Part shown: positions 50,735 through 59,126 of the stretch, piece after piece
How the letters are laid out: every line of letters starts with the position of its first letter
How positions within the stretch are numbered: the first letter of the stretch is position 1
DNA from: Mycobacterium sp.
GTDB taxonomy: Bacteria; Actinomycetota; Actinomycetes; Mycobacteriales; Mycobacteriaceae
Assembly (NCBI GenBank): GCA_025965895.1
Contig: JAOPWC010000161.1
Span: forward strand, 18,385-82,384
DNA length: 64,000 nucleotides
Direction: 5' to 3'
Program-made: the position numbers and the translations under genes
The notes under the pieces: model-generated
The model's database searches: none
Told to the model about the DNA's origin: nothing
The model's input: only the letters and a program-made list of their open reading frames with translations

Positions 50735-52726
50735 GTGACGGGCTACGAGTGGAATCCATCCACCGACTACATCGAGCAGGCCAATGTCACGCGGCTGGCC
50801 CGCGCTTACGGCCTGGCCGGCATCGACGAGCTGCGGGCGCGCTCGGTCGCCGACCCGGCGTGGTACTGGGACGCGGTCGCCACCGACCTCGGTCTGCGGT
50901 TCCGCACGCCCTACCGCCGGGTGTTGGATCTGCACAACGGAATTGAACATCCCGACTGGTTCGTCGACGCCACGTTGAACATCGTCGATTCCTGCCTGCT
51001 GCGCTGGCGCGACGAAGCCCCCGACCGCATCGCCGTGGTCCACGAGGACGAAGCCGGTCGGATCCGTGAGCTCTCGTTCAACCAACTGGCCACCGAAGTC
51101 GCCCGCGCCGCCAAGGGGCTGCAAGAGTTGGGGATCGGTGCCGGCGACGTTGTCGCGATCTACCTGCCGATGATCCCCGAGGCGGTCGTCGCGTGCTACG
51201 CGGTGGCCGTGCTCGGGGCGATCCTGGTGCCGCTGTTCTCCGGTTTCGCTTCGGCGGCGATCGCCTCCCGGCTCGCCGACGCCGAGGCCAAGGCGGTGAT
51301 CGTGGCCGACGTCACCACCCGGCGCGGGCGCGCGCTACCGCTCGTGCCCCAGCTTGGTGCGGCGCTGGCGCACTGCCCCACCGTGCGGCACGTGGTCGTG
51401 GTGCCCAATGGCCCTGAACATGCACTCGGCGGTCCCCCCGAATACGTTGGCGCGCAGATGGTTTTGTGGTCCCAGCTGACCTACCGCGATGCCCCGTTGG
51501 CGCCCGTCGAACGTGACGCTATGCATCCGCTGCTGCTGGCATACACGTCCGGCACCACCGGCAAACCCAAGGGGGCGGTGCACACCCATGCGGGATTTCT
51601 GGTGAAGACCGCGAGCGAGGTCGCCTACTCGTTCGACGTCAAACCCGGCGGAGTGTTCAGCTGGGTCACCGACATGGGCTGGATCATGGGTCCGCTCTCG
51701 GTGTTCGGCACCCACGCCAACGGGGCGACACTCCTGCTGTACGAGGGCTCACCCGACAGACCCGACAACAACCGGCTCTGGCGTCTCGTCGAGCGCCATC
51801 GAGTCACCATGCTGGGCGTGTCGCCCACCCTGGTGCGCTCACTGCGGTCCAATGAGACCAGGTTCATGCCCATCGCGGACCTGTCGTCGGTGCACGTGCT
51901 CGGCTCGACCGGTGAACCCTGGGACCCCGAGTCCTACGAATGGCTGGCCCGCGATCTTTTCGGCGGACGCGTCCCGGTGATCAACTTCTCCGGAGGCACC
52001 GAGGTCGGCGGTTCGTTCCTCGCGCCCTATCCGGTCGAACCGATCCGCAGCTGCTCGCTCGGCGGCCCGTCGCTCGGGATGGACGTCGACGTCGTCGACG
52101 AGACCGGTCGATCCGTGCGGGGCCAGGTCGGCGAGCTGGTGTGCCGCCAGCCGTGGCCGTCGATGACGCGCGGCATCTGGAACGACGAGGAGCGCTACCT
52201 TCAGGCGTACTGGTCCCACCTGCCGGGCATCTGGACGCACGGTGACTTCGCGATGGTCGACGGCGACGGTCAGTGGTTCATTCTCGGGCGTTCCGACGAC
52301 GTCATGAACGTGGCCGGGAAGCGGCTGGCGCCCGCCGAAGTGGAATCGGTGATGGTTACCCACCCACGAGTTGCCGAGGCGGCCGTCGTCGGTGTGCCCG
52401 ATACTGTCAAAGGTGAGGCGGTGTGGGCATTTTGGGTCGCACGATCCGACGGTGAAACCGACACGATCGATCCCGAGACCGCCGAGCAGATCGGGGCTGA
52501 CCTAGCCGCACTGGTCGGGCGTGCACTGGGTAAACCGTTCACGCCGTCGCGGGTGTGGCGGGTGGCCGCGCTACCCAAGACGCGATCGGCCAAGATCATG
52601 CGCCGAGCGATCCGGGCCGCTGCCCTCGGCATCGACCCCGGGGACCTGTCCGGCGCCGAGAACCCCGATGCTGTGGCCGAGATCCGCCAAATCGTCATGG
52701 CGCAGGTGGCACCGCTTGACGTCTAG
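50735..52726 (+). CDS. Acetyl-CoA synthetase-like AMP-dependent ligase
   Basis: 663 aa, ACS-type with a long N-terminal domain (WNPSTDYIEQANVTRLARAY). P-loop YTSGTTGKPKGAVHTHAG, the Trp-containing SWVTDMGWIMGP loop, hinge GRSDDVMNVAGKRLAPAE and Lys in TRSAKIMRRAI are all present. GTG 50735 follows a weak AGGTC site, eight bases after the fadE. It may activate a short acid released by the pathway, or a larger acid, since ACS-like ligases vary. It converges on the FadR gene with nine bases between the stops. Confidence 0.88.
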   Translation: MTGYEWNPSTDYIEQANVTRLARAYGLAGIDELRARSVADPAWYWDAVATDLGLRFRTPYRRVLDLHNGIEHPDWFVDATLNIVDSCLLRWRDEAPDRIAVVHEDEAGRIRELSFNQLATEVARAAKGLQELGIGAGDVVAIYLPMIPEAVVACYAVAVLGAILVPLFSGFASAAIASRLADAEAKAVIVADVTTRRGRALPLVPQLGAALAHCPTVRHVVVVPNGPEHALGGPPEYVGAQMVLWSQLTYRDAPLAPVERDAMHPLLLAYTSGTTGKPKGAVHTHAGFLVKTASEVAYSFDVKPGGVFSWVTDMGWIMGPLSVFGTHANGATLLLYEGSPDRPDNNRLWRLVERHRVTMLGVSPTLVRSLRSNETRFMPIADLSSVHVLGSTGEPWDPESYEWLARDLFGGRVPVINFSGGTEVGGSFLAPYPVEPIRSCSLGGPSLGMDVDVVDETGRSVRGQVGELVCRQPWPSMTRGIWNDEERYLQAYWSHLPGIWTHGDFAMVDGDGQWFILGRSDDVMNVAGKRLAPAEVESVMVTHPRVAEAAVVGVPDTVKGEAVWAFWVARSDGETDTIDPETAEQIGADLAALVGRALGKPFTPSRVWRVAALPKTRSAKIMRRAIRAAALGIDPGDLSGAENPDAVAEIRQIVMAQVAPLDV

Positions 52727-52735
52727 GTGACCTGC

Positions 52736-53503
52736 TCAGCCGTCGACGCTGATTTCGTCACGCTGGTCTGTAACCAGTACGGCCTTGGCGTAGGCGTGGA
52801 CATGGCGACGCATGCGGCGGCCGGCCGCGTCCGCGTCCCGGCTGCGGATGGCGTTGGTGATCGACCGGTGTGCGCGCTGGGTGACGGCGCGTACGGTGTT
52901 GTCGACGAACGCTGCGTTGTCGGTTCCGGTGTAGATCGCATGCGATAGCGCGGTCATGAAGCCGATCAACAACTCGTTGTGACTGGCCATGGCCACACCC
53001 ACGTGCCAGTCGAGATTGGCCTGCAAAAACGCGGTCAAGTCGGCGTCTGGGTTGGCGATGTCGTCGTTCGCCCGGTCGAGCACCGCCAGGTCGTCATCGG
53101 TGCGCTTGCGGGCGGCCAACTCGGCGCAAAAAGGCTCCAGCGCCTCACGGGTCTCCATCAGATCGGCAAGCTTGATCTTCTGACCGCGGATCAGCATGGT
53201 CACCGAGTTGGCCATCGACTTTGTCGTCGGACGCTGGACGAATGCGCCGCCGGCCCGGCCGGTCCTGACCCGGACCAGGTTCTGCACCTCCAGGATGCGC
53301 AACGCCTCTCGCACCGTTGCCCGGCTCATTTGTGTTTGCTTGACGAGCTCGCGCTCCGCCGGAAGCGCAGTCCCTTCCGCCAGCTCACCGTTGAGGATCC
53401 GCTCGCGCAGTTCGCGCGCCAACACGTCGGACGCCTTGGGCACATCCACCGGTTTGAGCAAGACACTCGATCGGGTCGGCACCGACGGCTCGGCTGGTTC
53501 CAT
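52736..53503 (-). CDS. FadR-like GntR-family regulator (complete copy)
   Basis: 255 aa. Winged-helix domain with LPAERELVKQTQMSRATVRE (identical in this segment to the gene at 1-306) and an FCD/FadR-type helical domain (LMETREALEPFCAELAARK, LDWHVGVAMASHNELL). ATG 53503 is set by GGGGAG five bases upstream; GTG 53509 is too close to it. Probable acyl-CoA-responsive repressor of the TGGTCNNACCA sites. It may be autoregulated by the weaker site at 53523-53533. Confidence 0.92.
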   Translation of the reverse strand: MEPAEPSVPTRSSVLLKPVDVPKASDVLARELRERILNGELAEGTALPAERELVKQTQMSRATVREALRILEVQNLVRVRTGRAGGAFVQRPTTKSMANSVTMLIRGQKIKLADLMETREALEPFCAELAARKRTDDDLAVLDRANDDIANPDADLTAFLQANLDWHVGVAMASHNELLIGFMTALSHAIYTGTDNAAFVDNTVRAVTQRAHRSITNAIRSRDADAAGRRMRRHVHAYAKAVLVTDQRDEISVDG

Positions 53504-53522
53504 CGGCACTCCCCTATCTAAT

Positions 53523-53533
53523 CGGCCTAACCT
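53523..53533. promoter_or_regulatory. Weak FadR-type site CGGCCTAACCT
   Basis: 20 bases upstream of the complete FadR-like gene; partial match to the palindrome (half-sites GGCC and ACC). Candidate autoregulatory site. Confidence 0.35.
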
Positions 53534-53760
53534 TAAGACCGAATTTACCCGACCGTTAATGCCCGCCCGCGTATGCAGAGGTCAGCGCGGCTCGTTGGCG
53601 ATCACACCGGCAGCAAATCTTGAGTCGATGCCGACGCGACTTGAACGATTATGAATCGAGCGCCTGACGGACCGAATGGTGGCCGTCGGATCGCCGCCGG
53701 GAGACATCACAGATTCTGGTGGCTTCTCCAGACGAATGTCCGATCAAAGCATGTCCGGGT

Positions 53761-54084
53761 TCAACCGTGGTCTTCTCGTTCTAGGTCGCGTTCGACGTCG
53801 GACTCGCCGAACAACTCGTCACCTGCGGTGTGGTCATGATCTCCAGGCTCAGCCGGTTTCGACCTCTCCCACTTCGAATCTATATACAGCAGGACCAGAC
53901 CTACCACGCACAAGCCAGCGCACGCCCAGGCGATGAAGCTGCTATCTAACCCGTTGACACCAAAGGTGCCGTATCTGGGGTAACCAGGCGCGGGAGTACC
54001 AATGACCAGCGCGGCGCTCAACCCAGCGATGCTCACTATCAGCAGGACGACGACAGCAATGAGCATCCTGCGCCTTTCCCTCAC
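53761..54084 (-). CDS. Small two-span membrane protein
   Basis: 107 aa. Two hydrophobic segments (LIAVVVLLIVSIAGLSAALV and FIAWACAGLCVVGLVLLYI) with a charged, Asp/Glu-rich C-terminal tail. I do not recognise the family, though mycobacterial genomes hold similar short membrane proteins. No clear ribosome-binding site. Position between regulator and MaoC gives no clue to function. Confidence 0.6.
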   Translation of the reverse strand: MRERRRMLIAVVVLLIVSIAGLSAALVIGTPAPGYPRYGTFGVNGLDSSFIAWACAGLCVVGLVLLYIDSKWERSKPAEPGDHDHTAGDELFGESDVERDLEREDHG

Positions 54085-54152
54085 TACGAGCAGCCATGGA
54101 CTGGTCAGAAGCCGAGTTTACCGCGCAGCTCGGGGGCTTATTGGATCAACTC

Positions 54153-54611
54153 TCAAAAGATCATCCGGGCGATAACCTCGGCCACCGCGGCCGGCTTATC
54201 CGAGCCGTCAAGCTCTAGCGTCTGCAGCACGGTCAGGTCGACGGTCGTGTCGTTGACCTTGGTGGCGTCGACAAGTTCGGATCGCAGACGGATGCGGCTG
54301 CCCGCCGGAACCGGCGCCAGGAACCGAACCCTGTTGAGCCCGTAGTTGATGCCCATCCTCGCGTTTTCGAAACGGTAATTGTCCTTGCTCAATGCGGGAA
54401 CAAGGGACAGCGTCAAGAAGCCATGCGCGATCGTTGTGCGATAAGGACTTTCGTTACGGGCACGCTCGACGTCGACGTGGATCCACTGATTATCGCCGGT
54501 GGCGTCGGCGAACGCATTCATGCGTTCCTGATCGACAGCGAACCACCGGGAAACGCCGAGCTCTTGGCCGACGGCCTCAACGGCCTCCTCGATCGATGAA
54601 ATGACTCGCAC
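54153..54611 (-). CDS. MaoC-like (R)-specific enoyl-CoA hydratase
   Basis: 152 aa hot-dog-fold protein. ADATGDNQWIHVD is the hydratase 2 signature with catalytic Asp and His; AHGFLTLSLVPAL follows. It hydrates a trans-2-enoyl-CoA to the (R)-3-hydroxyacyl-CoA. GTG 54611 follows AAAGG. It lies downstream of the BadI-like gene, separated by a pntB remnant that overlaps its start region. Confidence 0.9.
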   Translation of the reverse strand: MRVISSIEEAVEAVGQELGVSRWFAVDQERMNAFADATGDNQWIHVDVERARNESPYRTTIAHGFLTLSLVPALSKDNYRFENARMGINYGLNRVRFLAPVPAGSRIRLRSELVDATKVNDTTVDLTVLQTLELDGSDKPAAVAEVIARMIF

Positions 54612-54623
54612 TGGTCACCTTTC

Positions 54624-54855
54624 TCGTGCGCCCGGAGCGGGGGCGCCGGCTCATCGCGTTGGCCATGAGGTTGCCGAGAATCGAACCGGACCCGCCGAGA
54701 ATCATTCCCGCGACAATCATCGCAGTGTTGTTCAGCACGAAACCGACTGCCGCAGACAACAATCCGCCCAGGGCGCTCAGTAGGCAAGTGACAAGGCGCA
54801 CCAGCGACACGCCGGGTTCGCCGGCTCCCGATCCGCGCCGTTCAGCCGTGAACAT
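54624..54855 (-). pseudogene. Fragment resembling NAD(P) transhydrogenase beta subunit (PntB)
   Basis: The minus strand encodes GLLSAAVGFVLNNTAMIVAG then MILGGSGSILGNLMANAMSR, close to the PntB region that joins its membrane domain to the NADP domain ([20 protein letters not shown] type in E. coli). Only about 40 residues are recognisable and nothing of the NADP domain remains; the open frame runs on to 54577 past the MaoC start. It could instead be a small membrane protein. Confidence 0.5.
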
Positions 54856-54872
54856 CGCGGTGGACAGCCGTC

Positions 54873-55667
54873 TCAGTTGCCGCGGTAGGCGGCGAATTCG
54901 GGCGCGCGCTTCTCGTTGAACGCACTCACGCCCTCCCGCGCTTCCGGTGTCTCGCCGAAAAGCTTCAGGCTGGAATAAGCCATCTGACCGACCGCCGCAA
55001 ATTGTTCGGTGTCGGTGTTGAACGACTGCTTCAGAATCTTCAACGCCGTCGGTGAGAGCTGCAGAATCTCGTCCGCCCACGCCCGCACCTCCGACTTGAG
55101 TTGATCTGCCGGTACCACTTTGTTGACCAATCCCCACTCGGCTGCCTGCTGTGCGGAGTATTTGCGGCACAAGAACCAGATCTCGCGGGCGCGCTTCTCC
55201 CCCACCACCCGCGCCAGGTAGCCGGTGCCGAATCCGGCGTCAAACGACCCGACGCGCGGACCGTTCTGGCCGAACAGCGCGGTGTCGGCGGCAATGGTCA
55301 GATCGCAGAGCACGTGGAGAACGTGGCCGCCACCGATCGCGAACCCGTTCACCGCGGCAATCACCGGCTTTGGCACGTCGCGGATGACACGATGCAATGT
55401 ATCCACCTCGAACAGACCGGTTTCAGACGGCCCGTAATCGCCCGTCTCCGCGCGCTGCTTCTGGTCCCCGCCGGTGCAGAACGCCTTGTCTCCGGCCCCG
55501 GTCAGGCAGATCACGCCTACCTCCGAGCTGCCCCACGCTAATTTAAAGGCCCGGATCAGCTCGTCGAGGGTTCGCGCCCGAAATGCGTTGTAACGCTCGG
55601 GCCTGTTGATGGTGATCCAGGCCAGGCCATTGTCGACCTCATAGGAAATGTCGGTGAACTCCGTCAT
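54873..55667 (-). CDS. badI: BadI/MenB-like ring-cleaving hydrolase (2-ketocyclohexanecarboxyl-CoA hydrolase type)
   Basis: 264 aa crotonase-fold enzyme. RAFKLAWGSSEVGVICLTGA, AFCTGGDQ, RDVPKPVIAAVNGFAIGGGH, CDLTIAAD, GQNGPRVGSFDAGFGTGYLA and ARVVGEKRAREIWFLC match, from memory, both BadI of Rhodopseudomonas and MenB; Asp143 in SFD is the conserved catalytic residue. It is shorter than mycobacterial MenB (about 300 aa) and not near men genes, so BadI-type opening of a 2-ketocyclohexane ring to a pimeloyl-CoA-like product is favoured. ATG 55667 follows GGAGAGG. A FadR-type operator lies 41 bases upstream. Confidence 0.82.
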   Translation of the reverse strand: MTEFTDISYEVDNGLAWITINRPERYNAFRARTLDELIRAFKLAWGSSEVGVICLTGAGDKAFCTGGDQKQRAETGDYGPSETGLFEVDTLHRVIRDVPKPVIAAVNGFAIGGGHVLHVLCDLTIAADTALFGQNGPRVGSFDAGFGTGYLARVVGEKRAREIWFLCRKYSAQQAAEWGLVNKVVPADQLKSEVRAWADEILQLSPTALKILKQSFNTDTEQFAAVGQMAYSSLKLFGETPEAREGVSAFNEKRAPEFAAYRGN

Positions 55668-55707
55668 CAGTCGCCTCTCCATTGAAAGCTGAGCCACTCC
55701 GCAATTA

Positions 55708-55723
55708 TGGTCTTACCATATTA
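55708..55723 (-). promoter_or_regulatory. Promoter with FadR-type operator for the BadI-like gene
   Basis: On the minus strand TAATATGGTAAGACCA: a TAATAT -10 (55718-55723) overlapping the perfect-core palindrome TGGTAAGACCA (55708-55718). Sixteen bases nearly identical to 13184-13199. Confidence 0.7.
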
Positions 55724-55767
55724 CCAAAAGGTGGTTGCAGACAAACACCGGATTGCCACGGCGTGCG

Positions 55768-57600
55768 TCACACCGGCATGAAATCCCGACGCATTCGGGC
55801 CAGGTCACCGATCGACCTCTGCAGGTCATCAAGCTCAGCGACGAGGGCTGCCCGGCGATGCGCAATATCGTCCGCTGAGCCCTCCGGGTCGAGCAGAGCG
55901 CGGTGCCGCGCCATCTTCAATGCGGCGCTGAACATCTCCCCCGACACCGACTCCTCGGTGATGCAGTGCTGCAACGACCATTGCCGGCCCAGGCGAAGAC
56001 ACCTCTTGAGCAGTTCCTGTTCGTCGGCGCCGGGACTGACACCGAGATTGACCAGTTCCTCGGCCACCACCCGGTAGGCGTCGATGAATGGTCTGAGCAC
56101 GAGATGAGCCACCAACAGGTCACTTTCATTCAGACTGCGCGCGGCCTCTTCTATGTCCAGCGGTGCGCTCGGGTCATGGCTACGTCCGGTCATGATCGCG
56201 AACTCACGCCACAATTCGTCGGCGAACTCGCCGCGGCCGGCGAAGAAGAAATCGAACTTGAGGAGTTCGCGAACCGCCAGCGCCTTCTCCCAGCCTGTGC
56301 GCTTGGTGGCTCCCGGTGTCTGCACGATCGCCAACAAGGCCAGCTCGGCGATCGCTCTCATCACCAGAACGTGGATCGCGCTGTTGCGGTAGACCGCAAC
56401 GATCAGATGCTGGTCGTCGCCGATGCCCCATACCGTCGTCGGCCCCTCGGAGTAGCAGGTCAACACACCGGAGCCGACCAAGTCGTGCAGCGTCTGCGAC
56501 ACCGTCGCACGGTCGGTGAGGTCGGCGCCGCCAGCGACGGGCCAGCCCCGGGCGGCCACATAGCGCGCGAGCGGCGCGACGGTGGCGCACACTTCGTCGA
56601 GGGTCAGGGCACGGTCCTCGCCGAGCATCGCGACGCACACGGCGGCCGTCGCAGTCACCGGCGTGGTCTGGTTGAGCCGGTGGCAGATTTCCAGCGCGAT
56701 GCGTTCGACCACCTGCCGGTCGGTCAAGCCCTCGGCGCGCAACGCGACGATCCGATCATAGAGCGGCACTGGCGATCCGAAGTTGATGTAGATGCGTCCC
56801 AGGCGATGCCGCAGGCCGCGGACGTAACTGAACAGCCAGCGCACGTTCTCTGGCCTCTTGGGAAGCCCACGCGACTCCTCGACCATCAGTTTGACTTCGT
56901 GTAGCGGCAGCTGGTCGAACAGGATCGAGACCGGGACGGCGAGAGTCTGCACCGAGCGGACGGATTCGACCGCGTCGGTCACATACCGCAGCAACCCGTA
57001 TCGCGGTGGCCGGAGTTTGCCGGTCCGTGTCCGGCCACCCTCGATCGACCACACCAGGTTACGGTGGCTGGCCACCATCCGGCCCACGACGGCGCGCAGG
57101 GCCAGCCGGTAGGCCGGTATGTCCCCCGTCGCGCGCCGCACCGGGATGAACCCGTTTCGTCGGGCCAATGTGCCCAGCGGAAAAAAATTGAGGTTCGCGC
57201 CGGCCAGCCCGAACGTCGGCGCGATGCCTCCCTGGACAAGGCGTGGCGGAAATGAGAACTGATCCAGGTAGGAACGGTGCGCGATCAAGAAAATCAAGGC
57301 GTGGTCGCGGTCGAGTGCCCGCAGCTCGGCCAGGTCGTCGTCGTCGATGACGACCTGGAATCCGCGGACCATCCACGCGGAAAGCGCGTGCCAGGCGCGC
57401 ACGACCGGAGGAACGTGGGCGACCGCCATCTCGCGCACGTAGGCGGCAGCCTCCGCCTGTACATCGGCCACATCGCGGCCCAACTGTAACGCCAATTGCG
57501 CTGTGGCGCTGAGAAATTCGTCGGAGTCGAGTAACGACAGCGTGGCGTCGGATCCGTCCGGTCGCAGCAGCCGGGCGAGACGATCCGACAGTATCGTCAT
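55768..57600 (-). CDS. plsB: Glycerol-3-phosphate acyltransferase (PlsB-like)
   Basis: 610 aa. The acyltransferase block I HX4D is at His108-Asp113 (AHRSYLDQ), with later blocks FIPVRR, SIEGGRTRTGKLRPPRYGLL and VPVSILFDQLP. Length fits the shorter mycobacterial PlsB1-type proteins. It makes lysophosphatidic acid, first step of phospholipid and triacylglycerol assembly. ATG 57600 overlaps the stop of the HAD-PlsC gene by four bases; upstream in-frame Met at 57714 lies inside that gene. Confidence 0.9.
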   Translation of the reverse strand: MTILSDRLARLLRPDGSDATLSLLDSDEFLSATAQLALQLGRDVADVQAEAAAYVREMAVAHVPPVVRAWHALSAWMVRGFQVVIDDDDLAELRALDRDHALIFLIAHRSYLDQFSFPPRLVQGGIAPTFGLAGANLNFFPLGTLARRNGFIPVRRATGDIPAYRLALRAVVGRMVASHRNLVWSIEGGRTRTGKLRPPRYGLLRYVTDAVESVRSVQTLAVPVSILFDQLPLHEVKLMVEESRGLPKRPENVRWLFSYVRGLRHRLGRIYINFGSPVPLYDRIVALRAEGLTDRQVVERIALEICHRLNQTTPVTATAAVCVAMLGEDRALTLDEVCATVAPLARYVAARGWPVAGGADLTDRATVSQTLHDLVGSGVLTCYSEGPTTVWGIGDDQHLIVAVYRNSAIHVLVMRAIAELALLAIVQTPGATKRTGWEKALAVRELLKFDFFFAGRGEFADELWREFAIMTGRSHDPSAPLDIEEAARSLNESDLLVAHLVLRPFIDAYRVVAEELVNLGVSPGADEQELLKRCLRLGRQWSLQHCITEESVSGEMFSAALKMARHRALLDPEGSADDIAHRRAALVAELDDLQRSIGDLARMRRDFMPV

Positions 57601-59126
57601 GTCCGCGCCGCCGCCGATGCCTCCGCGATCGCCGCCGACCACTGTTTCCCGGCAACGGCTCCCGGCCAGTCGTCGAGTGTGTCGATGTATAGCTGGCGCA
57701 TTCGCGGCACCCACTCATCGAGATCGCCCTTGGTCCAGTTGGCGGTCGGAACCGGTTCGTGGACAACGACTTCGATGGTGCCCTCTTGGGCAACCCTGGC
57801 GTTGCGCCACATGATTTCGCCGGCATTGCGGATGACAATCGGGACGATCGGAACCCCTGCGTCGCGGGCCAAATGAAAGCCGCCTTTCTTGAACGCCCCG
57901 ATCCGCGGACTCAGTGACCGGGTGCCCTCGGGCGACATGACGATCGAAACCCCGGCACGTAGCTTTTCCACCGCGGGCTGCATGGCCGAGATGGCCTTCG
58001 AGGTGTTGGAGCGGTCCACGAAGGCGACGTCGGCCAGCGTGAGCAGCTGCCCGAGCACCGGTATCTGCTTCACCTCGGCCTTGGCCACCACGGTAAAGCC
58101 GCGCTGCACGACTCGTGAGGTGACCAGCGCGTCGATCAGCGTGCTCTGATGGTTGATGAAGAACACAGCGGGTCGACGCGTGGTGTGCTGCTCGCCGATG
58201 ACCGCCACCCGGATGTTTCCCAATTGCCCACCGACACGGCCGAACAGGGAGGTGGCCAAGTCCACCCCGCCGCGACGGTCGTAGGTCAACACCGCGGCGG
58301 CCGCGCCCATGCCCGCCGCCGCGGCGAAGCTGCCGAATATCGCCGACGTGCGGGCCAGAGCCATCGGATGGAATAGGCTCCGTTTGGACGGGAACCGCAC
58401 GACCTGCCATCGGCGCTCACGGGCATGGCGGGCCAGGGTTGGCGCAGGGTTGACTGGGTGCGGGAATCCGACCGCATCGAGCATCGGCACGTCCTCATCG
58501 CCATTGGCGTACGCGTGGCAGTTCTTCAGCGGGATGCGTTTCGCTTTGGCGAATTCCCGGATCGCGGCTAGCTTGCCTTCCCCCCACGGCGTTCGTCCAA
58601 CGATGCCACCCGTGAGCACACCATGTTCGGTCTCAAGTTCTGTGCACAAAACATGGTCGATTCCCAGTTCCCGGGCCATGGGCTCCACCTGCATGCGCGT
58701 CGCAGATGTCGCGATGACAACGGTGTGGCCCTTGTTTTGGTGCGCGCGCACCAGCCGCCATGTGCCATGGAAGAGCGCACCGGCGATCTCCTGGGCGAAC
58801 AGCTGTTCTCCGAGTTCCATCAGCTCGTCGTCGGTACGGCCCACCCAGCCCCGGATTCCCTGCAGCATCAGGTCTTTGAACGCGGCTTCGTCGAGCGGGC
58901 CGCCGAGCACAGCGCGCATTGTCCGGACAAACTCGTCGGGTCCCAACTCAAAGTTGCGAGCGCGGTGCGCGATGAGCGCGTTGGCCGAATATCCCTGGAT
59001 CAGGGTTCCGTCGAAGTCGAAGAACGCCGCTACCTTGTGGCCGGCGGGTCCAGCCTTGATGTCGGCAATGACGTCTTCGACCGCGATCACCTGCGTTGTG
59101 GCACCGGTCATTTTCCCTCTTGTCAT
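57597..59126 (-). CDS. plsC: Bifunctional HAD-IB phosphatase/1-acyl-glycerol-3-phosphate acyltransferase
   Basis: 509 aa. N-terminal HAD domain: nucleophile Asp37/Asp39 in FFDFDGTL, ATSATRMQVEP, and NGDEDVPMLD. C-terminal PlsC domain: block I NHQSTLIDAL, where His326 and Asp332 are separated by five residues instead of the usual four; block III SPEGTRSLSP is normal. Same two-domain plan as mycobacterial Rv2483c-type proteins. Start: ATG 59126 chosen, ATG 59111 possible. Acts with the PlsB-like enzyme on phosphatidate, feeding TAG synthesis. Confidence 0.88.
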   Translation of the reverse strand: MTRGKMTGATTQVIAVEDVIADIKAGPAGHKVAAFFDFDGTLIQGYSANALIAHRARNFELGPDEFVRTMRAVLGGPLDEAAFKDLMLQGIRGWVGRTDDELMELGEQLFAQEIAGALFHGTWRLVRAHQNKGHTVVIATSATRMQVEPMARELGIDHVLCTELETEHGVLTGGIVGRTPWGEGKLAAIREFAKAKRIPLKNCHAYANGDEDVPMLDAVGFPHPVNPAPTLARHARERRWQVVRFPSKRSLFHPMALARTSAIFGSFAAAAGMGAAAAVLTYDRRGGVDLATSLFGRVGGQLGNIRVAVIGEQHTTRRPAVFFINHQSTLIDALVTSRVVQRGFTVVAKAEVKQIPVLGQLLTLADVAFVDRSNTSKAISAMQPAVEKLRAGVSIVMSPEGTRSLSPRIGAFKKGGFHLARDAGVPIVPIVIRNAGEIMWRNARVAQEGTIEVVVHEPVPTANWTKGDLDEWVPRMRQLYIDTLDDWPGAVAGKQWSAAIAEASAAART

